The notes under the pieces are model-generated. The model was given only the letters and a program-made list of their open reading frames with translations, searched no databases and was not told the origin of the DNA. The position numbers and the translations under genes were made by a program. Source: Paenarthrobacter sp. PH39-S1 (GTDB taxonomy: Bacteria > Actinomycetota > Actinomycetes > Actinomycetales > Micrococcaceae). From it: a stretch of DNA of 50,792 bases. Below are positions 32,583-40,810 of this stretch, piece after piece (within the stretch, counting starts at the first letter, position 1; every line of letters begins with the position of its first letter). The stretch is from NCBI RefSeq assembly GCF_030063245.1, contig NZ_JASISR010000029.1, positions 1 to 50,792 of the forward strand. Direction: 5' to 3'.

Positions 32583-33464
32583 CTAATCCCGTCTCGGCCG
32601 CTCGGGCAGGCTGATGGGATCAGTGGTCTGCCCGTAGTAAGGGGCGGACGCTACTGTCATGCCGCCATCGACCACGAGGATCTGCCCGGTGATGTAACTG
32701 GAATTGGGGGAGAGCAGGAATTCGATGGCATTGGCCATATCCGCCACGGTGCCGGGATGTCCCAACGGGATTGTTGCGAGTACGGATTCCATCGGGGCCA
32801 TGCCCGGCATGCTGTAGAAGTATTCCAGCGAGTCCGAATCGATCAGGCCTCCGTTGACGCCGTTGACGTTGATGCCGTAGCCGGCAAACTCCACGGCCAT
32901 GTAGCGGACGAAGGATTCCACCGCTGCTTTGTAGGATCCGAGGGCAGCGTAGGTGGCGAATCCTCGTTGACTGCCGTAACTGGTGACCGCCACGATGCGG
33001 CCGCCTTGGTCCATGAGTTTGACCGCCTCCTGCGCCCCGAGCACAAAAGGCCGGACGTTCATGGCGTAGGAACGGTCCAGGTGGTGGGTCTTGAGGTCCA
33101 GCAGCTTTTTGAACGCCGAAGCTGCGGCGTTGTTGATGAAGAAATCCAGCCGCCCATAGGCAGCGTCCACCTCGTCGAAGAGCCGGATGATGTCGTCGGG
33201 GTTTTCGACATCCGCCTGGACCGCGATGCCGTCCCCGCCGGCGGCCTTGGCTTCGGCAACGACGGCCTCGGCCAGATCGGCGTTTTTCCGGTAGTTGATC
33301 ACCACGCTGGCCCCTTCCGCAGCCAGCTGCAGGGCCAACGCGCGGCCGATCCCGCGCGAGGACCCGGTGATCAGTGCCACCTTGCCGGCGTATTTGCCGG
33401 CTGAACCGACTGCAGCACCGTCCGCATCGCTAGATGCACCATCGGCCGCGCCGCCGGCGGTCAC
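32583..33464 (-). CDS. SDR enoyl reductase of FabL/ChcA type
   Basis: 293 residues. Rossmann SDR with the cofactor motif TGSSRGIGRAL near 33-43, NNAAAS, and Tyr-x6-Lys (TYAALGSYKAAV), the spacing of enoyl-thioester reductases (FabI/FabL, and ChcA, the 1-cyclohexenylcarbonyl-CoA reductase) instead of the Tyr-x3-Lys of ordinary SDRs. The C-terminal substrate part (GGLIDSDSLEYF, GQILVVDGG) also follows FabL. The likely reaction is NADPH-dependent reduction of a 2-enoyl thioester. The first 22 residues are a low-complexity Ala/Gly/Asp tail. GTG 33464 overlaps the acyl-CoA dehydrogenase stop (GTGA). It is the third and last gene of the coupled operon; the island's right end follows 150 nt after its stop. 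Confidence 0.82.
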   Translation of the reverse strand: MTAGGAADGASSDADGAAVGSAGKYAGKVALITGSSRGIGRALALQLAAEGASVVINYRKNADLAEAVVAEAKAAGGDGIAVQADVENPDDIIRLFDEVDAAYGRLDFFINNAAASAFKKLLDLKTHHLDRSYAMNVRPFVLGAQEAVKLMDQGGRIVAVTSYGSQRGFATYAALGSYKAAVESFVRYMAVEFAGYGINVNGVNGGLIDSDSLEYFYSMPGMAPMESVLATIPLGHPGTVADMANAIEFLLSPNSSYITGQILVVDGGMTVASAPYYGQTTDPISLPERPRRD

Positions 33465-34747
33465 CGGGCTGCCCCGGTCAGGCCCGAATCCGCGTCGTGG
33501 GCTGCGCCCATCGGTGCGGCCGGGTCCGGTGCCGCAGGGTCCGGTGCGTCCGGGGCCGCCCCGTGGCCCGCCCGGGAGAGGAGGTCTTTGGCGATCACGG
33601 CCTTCTGGATCTCATTGGTTCCCTCCTCAAAACGCTGCGCCCGGGCGTCCCGATAGACCCGTTCAATCGGTTGCGATTTCCAGTAGCCGAGCCCGCCGTG
33701 AACCTGCAGGGCCTTGTCCGTCACCCGGGTGAGCATGTCGACGGCGGTCAGCTTAGCCATCGAGGACAGGGCCGGGGCGCGATCGGAATCGGCTTCCCAC
33801 TGGGCAGCCGCGTACATGACCAGGGCCCGGGCCGCCTCGATGTCCGCAGCGTTTTCGGCGAGTAGGAACGCGATGGCCTGGCGCTGTGCGATCGGCTTCC
33901 CGAAGGTAACCCGATGCTGGGCATAGCCGACGGCGAGCTGCTGGGCGCGCTCGGCCAGCCCGACGCAGCTCATCGCCACGGAGATCCGGCTCGGTGTGAG
34001 AAATCCGCCCAAGGCAATCGTCAGGCCGTCACCCTCGGCACCGAGGCGTTGGGACACCGGGACGGGGGTATCGCGGAACGTGAGCCGGGCGTGATCGGTG
34101 CCCCGAACGCCCATGGTGTTGGAGGTGTCCTGCACCGTGGCGCCGGCAGCGTCGCGGTCCACCAGCAGAGCCACGGTACCTTCCGAGCCGCTGCTCCCGG
34201 CCAGCCGGGCGAAAAGCAGCCAATAGTCACAGTTCACGCCGAACGTGATCAGATGCTTTGTCCCGGTGAGGTAGTAAAAGTCCCCGTCCCGGCGGACGGA
34301 GCAGCTGATGTCCGCGCCTGTTCCGTTATCCGGTTCGGTCAGGGTAAAGGCCACGGTGATGTCTCCGGCGACGGAGGGGATGATGAACTTTTCCCGCTGC
34401 TCGGCGCTGGCGTGCGGGTTCATGGACCGCCACGTGCCGTTGACCACATGGACGATCATCCGGATGGAGGCGTGGGACCGGGAGAAGACCTCCATCAGAC
34501 CCATCCACTGCGTGAAGCTCAGACCGCGTCCGCCCAGTTCCACGGGCGCCGCCAGGCCCAGGAAGCCCTTGCTCTTCAGCTCGGCGCGCAGGGCCGGTTC
34601 CACCGTCCCACTGGCCTCGATCCTTTCGGCCCACGCCTCGGCGGGCCCCTCGACCCAGTCCGTGACCTCCGCCAGGAGGCTGTCGTAGAGTTCCTGCGGC
34701 ACGGCGCTGCCGCGCCCGTCCAAGGTGGAAGCCTGCCGTACCGTCAT
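33461..34747 (-). CDS. Acyl-CoA dehydrogenase
   Basis: 428 residues, FAD flavoprotein expected to oxidise an acyl-CoA to the 2-enoyl-CoA. The fold is complete: N-terminal helices (GFLGLAAPVELGGRGLSFTQW), the FAD-binding beta domain (AFTLTEPDNGTGAD), and the C-terminal helices with QVHGGLGYWKSQPIERVYRDARAQ. The catalytic base is the Glu of FEEGTNEIQ. The C-terminal 30 residues are a low-complexity tail with DPAAPDPAAP. ATG 34747 overlaps the stop of the upstream fusion gene (ATGA), and its own stop overlaps the next start. In cyclohexanecarboxyl-CoA pathways such dehydrogenases act between the reductases. The substrate here is inferred from context only. Confidence 0.85.
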   Translation of the reverse strand: MTVRQASTLDGRGSAVPQELYDSLLAEVTDWVEGPAEAWAERIEASGTVEPALRAELKSKGFLGLAAPVELGGRGLSFTQWMGLMEVFSRSHASIRMIVHVVNGTWRSMNPHASAEQREKFIIPSVAGDITVAFTLTEPDNGTGADISCSVRRDGDFYYLTGTKHLITFGVNCDYWLLFARLAGSSGSEGTVALLVDRDAAGATVQDTSNTMGVRGTDHARLTFRDTPVPVSQRLGAEGDGLTIALGGFLTPSRISVAMSCVGLAERAQQLAVGYAQHRVTFGKPIAQRQAIAFLLAENAADIEAARALVMYAAAQWEADSDRAPALSSMAKLTAVDMLTRVTDKALQVHGGLGYWKSQPIERVYRDARAQRFEEGTNEIQKAVIAKDLLSRAGHGAAPDAPDPAAPDPAAPMGAAHDADSGLTGAAR

Positions 34748-37700
34748 TTTCCGCTGGCCTTTCTTTTCGTGTGCGTCTGCGGGACCAAGTTCGCGGCGCG
34801 CTCACGCAGCACGAATTTTTGGATTTTGCCCACCGGGTTGCGCGGGATCTCGTCTATTGGTTCGAGCCGTTCGGGCCAGTAGTGTTTGCTCACGCCGCTG
34901 TGCTGCAGGAACCGCTGCAGCCCGCTGAAGCTCAGTTCCGCCGCGGGTGCCAGCCGGACGAAGGCGCAGGCGCGCTCGCCAAGCCGGGCATCAGGCATGG
35001 CAACGATGGCCACGTCGGCAATGGCGGGGTGGGTGTGCAGGAGTTGTTCGAGCTCTGCGACCGGAAGTTTCTCCCCGCCGCGGTTAATGATGTCCCGCAC
35101 GCGGCCGGTGATGCGCAGGTAGCCTTCATCGTCGATGGTGGCCAGATCTCCGGTGCGGTACCAGCCGTCGGAGCTAAACGTCTCCGCGGCCAGGTCGGGC
35201 CGGTCCAGGTAACCGTCGAAGACCGTCGGGCCGGTCAGTTCCAGATTCCCCTCCGCCTCCGGCGGCAGCCGCAGCCCGTCGTCGTCGACAATCCGCAACT
35301 GCACCCCGGTCAGTGCCCTGCCGTCGGTACCCCACGCCTTCGACGGCGGGTCCGCCGGTGAGGTGAGCGCGCCGAGCCCCGTCTCGGTGGTGCCAAAAGC
35401 CCCGCACACTGCCGTACCAAGCACGCGCGTGGCGCGTTCGGCCAGCGCCCGGGGCACGGCCGCGCCCGTCACCACGAAGACACGCAGGCGTTCCGGCCGG
35501 GTCCCGCCGTCTTCCACTGCCTGCAGCAAGTCGGTCAAAAAGGGCGTCGCGGCCTGCACGAATGTTGCTTCCCAGTCATGCAGAATTTCCAACGCCCGGG
35601 GAGCATCCCAGACGCTTTGCAGGATCTGCGGGACGCCCAGAGTGAACGACAGCCACATTCCGTAGAGGAATCCCGTCTGATGCGCCAGCGGCGACGGGAT
35701 ATAGATGGAATCGGTGGCGTTCAGGCCCAGCTGGCGCGCTGCCATCAGGGCAGCCCGGGAGAGCCGCCGGTGCGTATGGATCACACCCTTGGGCCGGCCC
35801 GAGGTGCCCGAGGTCAGCAGCAGTTGGGCGGCGTCGTCCGGACCTGGCGCGCGCGCGTCCAGGGCTGCGCGGTCGACGACGGCGGACGCCCAGGCGTGAT
35901 GCCAGGGTGACCATTGCACCCGGGGATTTGTGTTGTTGGGCATCAGCCGCGGGACACCTGCCGTGCCGTGCACGACGAAGACGTGCTCGACGCGGATCTC
36001 GGCGGTGCCGGCGGTGGTGTCCGTGGCGGCGGCTGCGGTCGCCTCATCCGCGCTGCCGCCCGCGCCGGGATCCGCTCCGCTGCCCGGACCGGTGCCGGGG
36101 CCGCTACGGTCGAGGAGCCGGGCGATTTCGCTGGCATGCTGGCGGCCGCGGAAATTGTCCGCCACCAGCAACACCTTGGCGCCGGACTGCTGCAGCGCAT
36201 AGGCAACTTCACGGTCCCCGAAGATTGGCATGATTGGCGCGATGACCGCCCCGATCCGCAGCGCCGCTGCGGAGATCACGACGAACTGGCGCCAGTTCGG
36301 CAGCTGGACGGCGATTCTGTCTCCGGCAGCTACCCCCAGGTTGAGGAAGACGGTCGCCGCGTGATCAACTTCGTTGTCAAGGGCCGCCCAGCTCAGGTGC
36401 GACGTCGTATTCCACCGGGCGTCCACCACGGCCAGGGCATGCGGTTTCTCTGTGGCCCAGCGACGGATCCAGTCCGAGGCCGTCATGGACTCGGCAGCGG
36501 CGCTCTCCTTCGCATCAGGCTCGGCGGGATGATGGAGCACAGGCCCGCGTGCGGAGCCCTGCTCCACCTCCATGTCCAGGCCGAGCGTCTGCATGGCGGC
36601 CAGGAACTTCGGGTAGGAGATTCGGTACGCATTCGGGTATGTCAGCGAGGATCTGCCGGCCGCGGCCGTTGCCGCGACGGCCAAGGACATCAGGACCCGG
36701 TGATCGTTGAAGGATGAAAGGTGGGCGCTGTGCAGTCGGGGAACACCGCGGACGCGTAAATTGCTGCCGTCAAAGCTCAGGTCTGCGCCCATGCTGTTGA
36801 GCTGGAGCATGGCCACCACGCGGTCTGACTCCTTCAGCCGGACGTGCTCCACATGCCGGAAGGCGCTTTCACCATCGGCCAGGGCCGCCATGACCGAGAG
36901 CACCGGCAGCATGTCCGGCACCGTCCGGCAATCCACGTCCAGCGGGCCCATCCGCCGGCCCTGGTGCCGCACCCTGACGCCGTCGGCCTGCCTGTCGTAC
37001 TCCATCGGCAGCCCCATCGCGGCCACGATGTCCAGCAGCTCGGACTCCGGATGGTCGGTGCCGCTGGAGCTGGTCTGGCGTAAGCCGCGCAGCAGAATGT
37101 CCGACGGGTGCAGGGCCCCTACCGCCAGCCCGAAGGCGGCGGAGCCGATGTCCGGCGGCAGGACCAAATCCGTGGGCCGCGGCATCTGGTTTGGCGGGAT
37201 GGTGTAACGCCTGCCGTCCGCGGACACATCGACCTGCAGGCCGAATTGGCGCATCATGCGCACGGTGAGCTCGATGTAGGTTCGTTCGTTGAGCGGCCCG
37301 TCGATGACCACTGTGCTCTCATCCAGCGCGAACGGAGCGAGCAGCAGCAGCCCCGAAACCCATTGGGAGAGCGTGCCGGAGATGTGCACTATGCCGCCGC
37401 TGGGACGGCGGGCCTTGACCCGGATTGGTGGGCAGTCAGTGGGGGAGGTGGCGTCTACCCCGAGTTGGCGCAGGGCGGCGAGCAACGGGCCGATGGGTCT
37501 GCGTTGGAAGTACTTTTGACCCGTGATGGTTACGTCGCGGTCTGCCAGGGAGGCCAGTCCCACCATGAAATACAGAGTACTGCCCGAGCTGCCGGCGGAG
37601 GCTGTATCCGAGCGCGGGTGGTACGGGCCGCCATGGACAATGAAGGTATCCCCGCTGATCTCGATTTGGGTGCCGAGCGAACGCAGCAGCGAGACGGTAT

Positions 37701-37854
37701 AGTCCACATGCCGGGCGTCGCTGAGCCCGGAAATGTGGCTGATGCCGGGAGCCAGCGAGGCGAGAATCAGCGCCCGATGGGCATGATATTTCGAGTTGGG
37801 GATTTGGACGTCCCCACGGATAAGGTCGTCGGAACCAATGACGGATAATTGCAC
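34744..37854 (-). CDS. EPSP-synthase-like domain fused to acyl-CoA ligase
   Basis: 1,036 residues in one open frame. Residues 1-440 are an AroA/EPSP synthase fold: Lys22 and Arg27 in NSKYHAHRAL, LSQW, RRPIG, VPDMLPVL, KESDR and FNDHR. The usual Arg of GTAMR is Tyr95 and the Lys of the C-terminal KTFP motif is replaced (ISYPKF), so the classical PEP transfer may be lost. Residues 455-1036 are an AMP-forming ligase of the 2,3-dihydroxybenzoate/fatty acyl type (LLLTSGTSGRPKG, FGTTETG, RTGDL, GRVRDIINRGGEKL, catalytic Lys in NPVGKIQK) with a Gly/Ala-rich insert. I infer shikimate-type ring elimination plus CoA activation, as the separate enzymes do in cyclohexanecarboxyl-CoA biosynthesis. First gene of the ATGA-coupled operon. 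Confidence 0.85.
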   Translation of the reverse strand: MQLSVIGSDDLIRGDVQIPNSKYHAHRALILASLAPGISHISGLSDARHVDYTVSLLRSLGTQIEISGDTFIVHGGPYHPRSDTASAGSSGSTLYFMVGLASLADRDVTITGQKYFQRRPIGPLLAALRQLGVDATSPTDCPPIRVKARRPSGGIVHISGTLSQWVSGLLLLAPFALDESTVVIDGPLNERTYIELTVRMMRQFGLQVDVSADGRRYTIPPNQMPRPTDLVLPPDIGSAAFGLAVGALHPSDILLRGLRQTSSSGTDHPESELLDIVAAMGLPMEYDRQADGVRVRHQGRRMGPLDVDCRTVPDMLPVLSVMAALADGESAFRHVEHVRLKESDRVVAMLQLNSMGADLSFDGSNLRVRGVPRLHSAHLSSFNDHRVLMSLAVAATAAAGRSSLTYPNAYRISYPKFLAAMQTLGLDMEVEQGSARGPVLHHPAEPDAKESAAAESMTASDWIRRWATEKPHALAVVDARWNTTSHLSWAALDNEVDHAATVFLNLGVAAGDRIAVQLPNWRQFVVISAAALRIGAVIAPIMPIFGDREVAYALQQSGAKVLLVADNFRGRQHASEIARLLDRSGPGTGPGSGADPGAGGSADEATAAAATDTTAGTAEIRVEHVFVVHGTAGVPRLMPNNTNPRVQWSPWHHAWASAVVDRAALDARAPGPDDAAQLLLTSGTSGRPKGVIHTHRRLSRAALMAARQLGLNATDSIYIPSPLAHQTGFLYGMWLSFTLGVPQILQSVWDAPRALEILHDWEATFVQAATPFLTDLLQAVEDGGTRPERLRVFVVTGAAVPRALAERATRVLGTAVCGAFGTTETGLGALTSPADPPSKAWGTDGRALTGVQLRIVDDDGLRLPPEAEGNLELTGPTVFDGYLDRPDLAAETFSSDGWYRTGDLATIDDEGYLRITGRVRDIINRGGEKLPVAELEQLLHTHPAIADVAIVAMPDARLGERACAFVRLAPAAELSFSGLQRFLQHSGVSKHYWPERLEPIDEIPRNPVGKIQKFVLRERAANLVPQTHTKRKASGK

Positions 37855-38033
37855 GATGCCAACCCGTTTCCACGATTTTTAGACGGAGTGTAACGCCTCT
37901 AGTTCTGCTCTCCTGTGGTGAAACTAGTCTTCGACCCATGTGGCAGGGTCGTTGGTAGTGAGCATACGTGATTTGGATCCTGGCGGCGCGGGCAGAAAGC
38001 TATCTCGTGGAAATTGTTGCCTTAAGCAGCTGA

Positions 38034-38082
38034 AACGCGGGCAGCTACAGCGCAGGCAACTACAACGCGGGCAGCTACAGCG
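38034..38082 (-). repeat. 15-bp minisatellite overlapping the Rieske stop codon
   Basis: Three 15-bp units (plus-strand forms AACGCGGGCAGCTAC, AGCGCAGGCAACTAC, AACGCGGGCAGCTAC) and a partial fourth. On the minus strand, each unit reads in frame CTG/TTG-TAG-CTG/TTG-CCC/CCT-GCG, so each carries an amber stop. The first unit contains the last codon and stop of the Rieske gene. Confidence 0.8.
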
Positions 38083-38533
38083 TGACGGTGATCCAGTCCC
38101 CGTCAATAGCGGCCCGCAGCGGCACCAGGGGGCGCTGGGCCGGTCCGGTAATGACAGTCCCATCCGCGGCTTGAAAGGACGATCCGTGACAGGGGCAGTC
38201 AAACTTTTTGCCGGCTGCCGCAACCGTACAACCGGCGTGCGTGCAGACGGCGCTGTAGGCGAGGACGGACTTTTCGTCCCGCCGGAACAGCACAATGTCC
38301 TTACCATTGGCCTTCGCGCCCCCCGTGGCACCAACTGCCAGATCGGCCAGACGCCCCACCCGGACGGGAGCTCCGCCGGCACTGGGAACGGCCGATGGTG
38401 TCTGCTCGCTGGCCGAGGCAGCCTGCTGCGCAGAGCATCCCGTCAGTGCCGCAATTGTGCCGGCGGCGGCACCTGCCGTCAGGAGAGAATGGTTCAGCAG
38501 GGTGCGGCGGTTTAGCGGAGCGCTCGAAGTCAT
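38075..38533 (-). CDS. Rieske [2Fe-2S] protein, exported lipoprotein
   Basis: 152 residues. Twin-arginine signal (LNRRTLLN, residues 8-15) with a hydrophobic helix and lipobox ALTGC33, so a Tat-exported, lipid-anchored protein outside the membrane. A Ser/Ala/Pro linker (34-55) precedes the Rieske domain: cluster ligands Cys97 and His99 (CTHAGC) and Cys113 and His116 (CPCHGS), with Cys102 and Cys115 as the disulfide pair. Short actinobacterial versions are stand-alone, not part of a bc complex, and are of unknown function. No oxygenase partner is next to it. The distance to the fusion gene downstream is 220 nt, so co-transcription with it is doubtful. The gene ends within the 15-bp repeat. Confidence 0.9.
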   Translation of the reverse strand: MTSSAPLNRRTLLNHSLLTAGAAAGTIAALTGCSAQQAASASEQTPSAVPSAGGAPVRVGRLADLAVGATGGAKANGKDIVLFRRDEKSVLAYSAVCTHAGCTVAAAGKKFDCPCHGSSFQAADGTVITGPAQRPLVPLRAAIDGDWITVTL

Positions 38534-38659
38534 GGATCCAGTCTGCCAGTTCTGACTGGGAAGTTTCTCAAAGCCCGATGCAGGCCGGCCGGCCCATCAC
38601 CGAGGACCCCTGCCAGGCCCGTCGCCGAGGACTCCGGCCGCCCACGGATTCGCCACGGC

Positions 38660-40810
38660 TCAGGCAGCCAGCTCCGGGTGGAAGAGCCTGCCGTTGACGC
38701 GCTCGGACGCCCCCACCCGGTCCAGATAGGGGGTGATGCCGCCCAGATGCATCGGCCAACCGGCGCCGGTAATGACGCACAGGTCGATGTCCTCCGGACC
38801 GGCCACCACGCCCTCGGCGAGCATCCGGCCGATCTCGTCGGCCAGTGCATCCTGCGTGCGGATGAGCACTTCTTCGCCGGTGGAGGGGGTGTTGCCGAAG
38901 CTCAGCAGCGCCAGCGTCTCCTCAAACACAAACTGGCTGCCGTCGTCGTTCTTCTCCCACAGGCCCTTCTTGCCCGCATCAATCAACCGCTGCTGGTTCG
39001 CGGAGACGTGGAAGCGATCGCCAAAAGCCGCGTGCAGGGATTCCTGCACATGCTGGCCCACCGGCAGCCCCACCAGCGCGAGCAGGCCGAACGGGCTCAT
39101 CGGCAGGCCCATCGGGCGCAGCGCATTGTCGGCGGTGACCGCATCGGTGCCCTCGTCGAAGACGGCGGTGATTTCGCCGAACATCCGGCCCAGAATGCGG
39201 TTGACCACAAAGGCTGCGGCGTCCTTGACCAGGACCGCGGTCTTCCGCAGCGCCTTGGCTGTCTCGAACGCGGTGGCCAGCACGGCGTCGTCCGTCTTCG
39301 GGGCGCGGACAATTTCCAGCAGCGGCATCACGGCTACCGGATTGAAGAAATGAAAGCCGACGAGCCGCTCGGGGTGAACCAGGTCCTCGGCCATCGCGGT
39401 GACGGAGAGCGAAGAGGTGTTGGTGGCGAGGATGCAGGTTTCGGAAACCACGGCCTCCACCTCCGCGAAGACCTGCTTTTTGACGCCGAGTTCCTCAAAG
39501 ACGGCTTCGATGACAAAGTCCACGTCCGCGAAGGCAGCCTTGGAGACGGAGCCGGAGACCAGCGCCTTGGTCCGGTTGGCGGCGTCCGGGGAGATCCTGC
39601 CCTTGGCCAGCAGCTTGTCCACCTCCGTGTGCACGTAGCCCACGCCCTTGTCCACGCGGGCCTGATCGATGTCCGTCATGATCACCGGTACCTTGAGCTG
39701 CCGGGCGAAGAGCAGGGCGAGCTGGCTGGCCATCAGGCCGGCACCCACCACACCCACCTTGGTGACGGGGCGGGCGAGTTTTGCATCCGGTGCACCGGCG
39801 GGACGTTTGCCGCGCTTTTGCACCAGATCCAGGAAGGCATAGACGGTGGAGCGGAATTCGTCCGTGCCGATCAGGTCCGCCAGCGCCAGATCCTCCTGCG
39901 CGAAGGATTCGGCCTTGCTGTAGTACTTTCCCTTCTCCAACAGGTCCAGGAGCCGAGCCGGAGCGGGGGCGGCGTTGGCTGTCCTGTCTTCGACAAACTT
40001 ACGGGCACCGGCGACGGCGGCATCCCAGGCCGCGCTGTTGGCGTCCGAGAGCGGTTCGGAGACGGCATTGGGACGGGTCACCGTGACCTTGCCGGTGATG
40101 ACCTTGGCGGCCCACGCGAGGGATTGTTCCACGAAGTCCGCCGGTTCGAAGAGAGCATCCGCGATGCCGAGTTTGAACGCGGCTGCACCGCTGAGGGTGC
40201 GGTTGTTGCTGAGCGCGTTTTCGATCATCACCTTGACGGCATTGACCGGTCCGATAAGCCGGGGGAGCAGGTAGACCCCGCCCCAGCCGGGCACCAGACC
40301 CAGGAACGCCTCGGGCAGTCCAATGGCACCGGCCCCGGTGGAGACGGTCCGGTAATTCGCGTTCAGGGCGATTTCCAGCCCGCCGCCGAGGGCAACGCCG
40401 TTGATGAAGACGAAGCTGGGGACGCCCAGATCGCTCAGGGTGCTGTAGACGTCGTGGCCAAGGCTGGCCATTAAGACGCCGGACTCGCGGTCATGCAGGC
40501 CCTTGACCGCGGAGAGGTCTGCCCCTGCGACGAGGAAGTGCGGCTTGCCGGTGACGCCGACACCGATGATTTCCCCTGCGGCTGCCCGGGCCCGCTGGGC
40601 CTCCAGCACATCCTTGAGCTCCACCAGCGTGTTGGGTCCCAGCGTGCTGGGGCGACGGTGGTCCAAACCGTTATCCAGCGTGATCAGGGCAAAGGTACCT
40701 GCGCCGGGACGGCCACCTACCGCGGGAAGCTGAACGTCCTGTACATACGAGTGGGTGACCACTTCACCGGGAAAAAGCCCGGTAAGGGTGCTGTAATCCT
40801 GCGCGCTCAT
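38660..40810 (-). CDS. fadB: Multifunctional enoyl-CoA hydratase/3-hydroxyacyl-CoA dehydrogenase
   Basis: 716 residues, normal length for a two-domain beta-oxidation enzyme. The N-terminal crotonase domain (residues 1-280) contains AGADLS, GVALGGGLEIAL and LPEAFLGLVPGWGGVYLLPRL with the catalytic Glu positions. The 3-hydroxyacyl-CoA dehydrogenase part starts near 350 with VGVVGAGLMASQLA (NAD-binding), LATNTSSLS and FHFFNPVAVMPLLEIV. It performs hydration of 2-enoyl-CoA and oxidation of 3-hydroxyacyl-CoA. The start ATG 40810 overlaps the thiolase stop (ATGA), so it is translationally coupled to fadA. Some homologs use the neighbouring thiolase to form a trifunctional complex. Confidence 0.92.
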   Translation of the reverse strand: MSAQDYSTLTGLFPGEVVTHSYVQDVQLPAVGGRPGAGTFALITLDNGLDHRRPSTLGPNTLVELKDVLEAQRARAAAGEIIGVGVTGKPHFLVAGADLSAVKGLHDRESGVLMASLGHDVYSTLSDLGVPSFVFINGVALGGGLEIALNANYRTVSTGAGAIGLPEAFLGLVPGWGGVYLLPRLIGPVNAVKVMIENALSNNRTLSGAAAFKLGIADALFEPADFVEQSLAWAAKVITGKVTVTRPNAVSEPLSDANSAAWDAAVAGARKFVEDRTANAAPAPARLLDLLEKGKYYSKAESFAQEDLALADLIGTDEFRSTVYAFLDLVQKRGKRPAGAPDAKLARPVTKVGVVGAGLMASQLALLFARQLKVPVIMTDIDQARVDKGVGYVHTEVDKLLAKGRISPDAANRTKALVSGSVSKAAFADVDFVIEAVFEELGVKKQVFAEVEAVVSETCILATNTSSLSVTAMAEDLVHPERLVGFHFFNPVAVMPLLEIVRAPKTDDAVLATAFETAKALRKTAVLVKDAAAFVVNRILGRMFGEITAVFDEGTDAVTADNALRPMGLPMSPFGLLALVGLPVGQHVQESLHAAFGDRFHVSANQQRLIDAGKKGLWEKNDDGSQFVFEETLALLSFGNTPSTGEEVLIRTQDALADEIGRMLAEGVVAGPEDIDLCVITGAGWPMHLGGITPYLDRVGASERVNGRLFHPELAA

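Noticed and set aside
32466-33404. Plus-strand 312-residue frame
   Set aside because: Antisense shadow of the enoyl reductase gene in GC-rich DNA; the minus-strand frame has all the SDR motifs.
38678-40474. Plus-strand 598-residue frame
   Set aside because: Antisense shadow of fadB; the His/Gly/Asp-rich translation has no domain.
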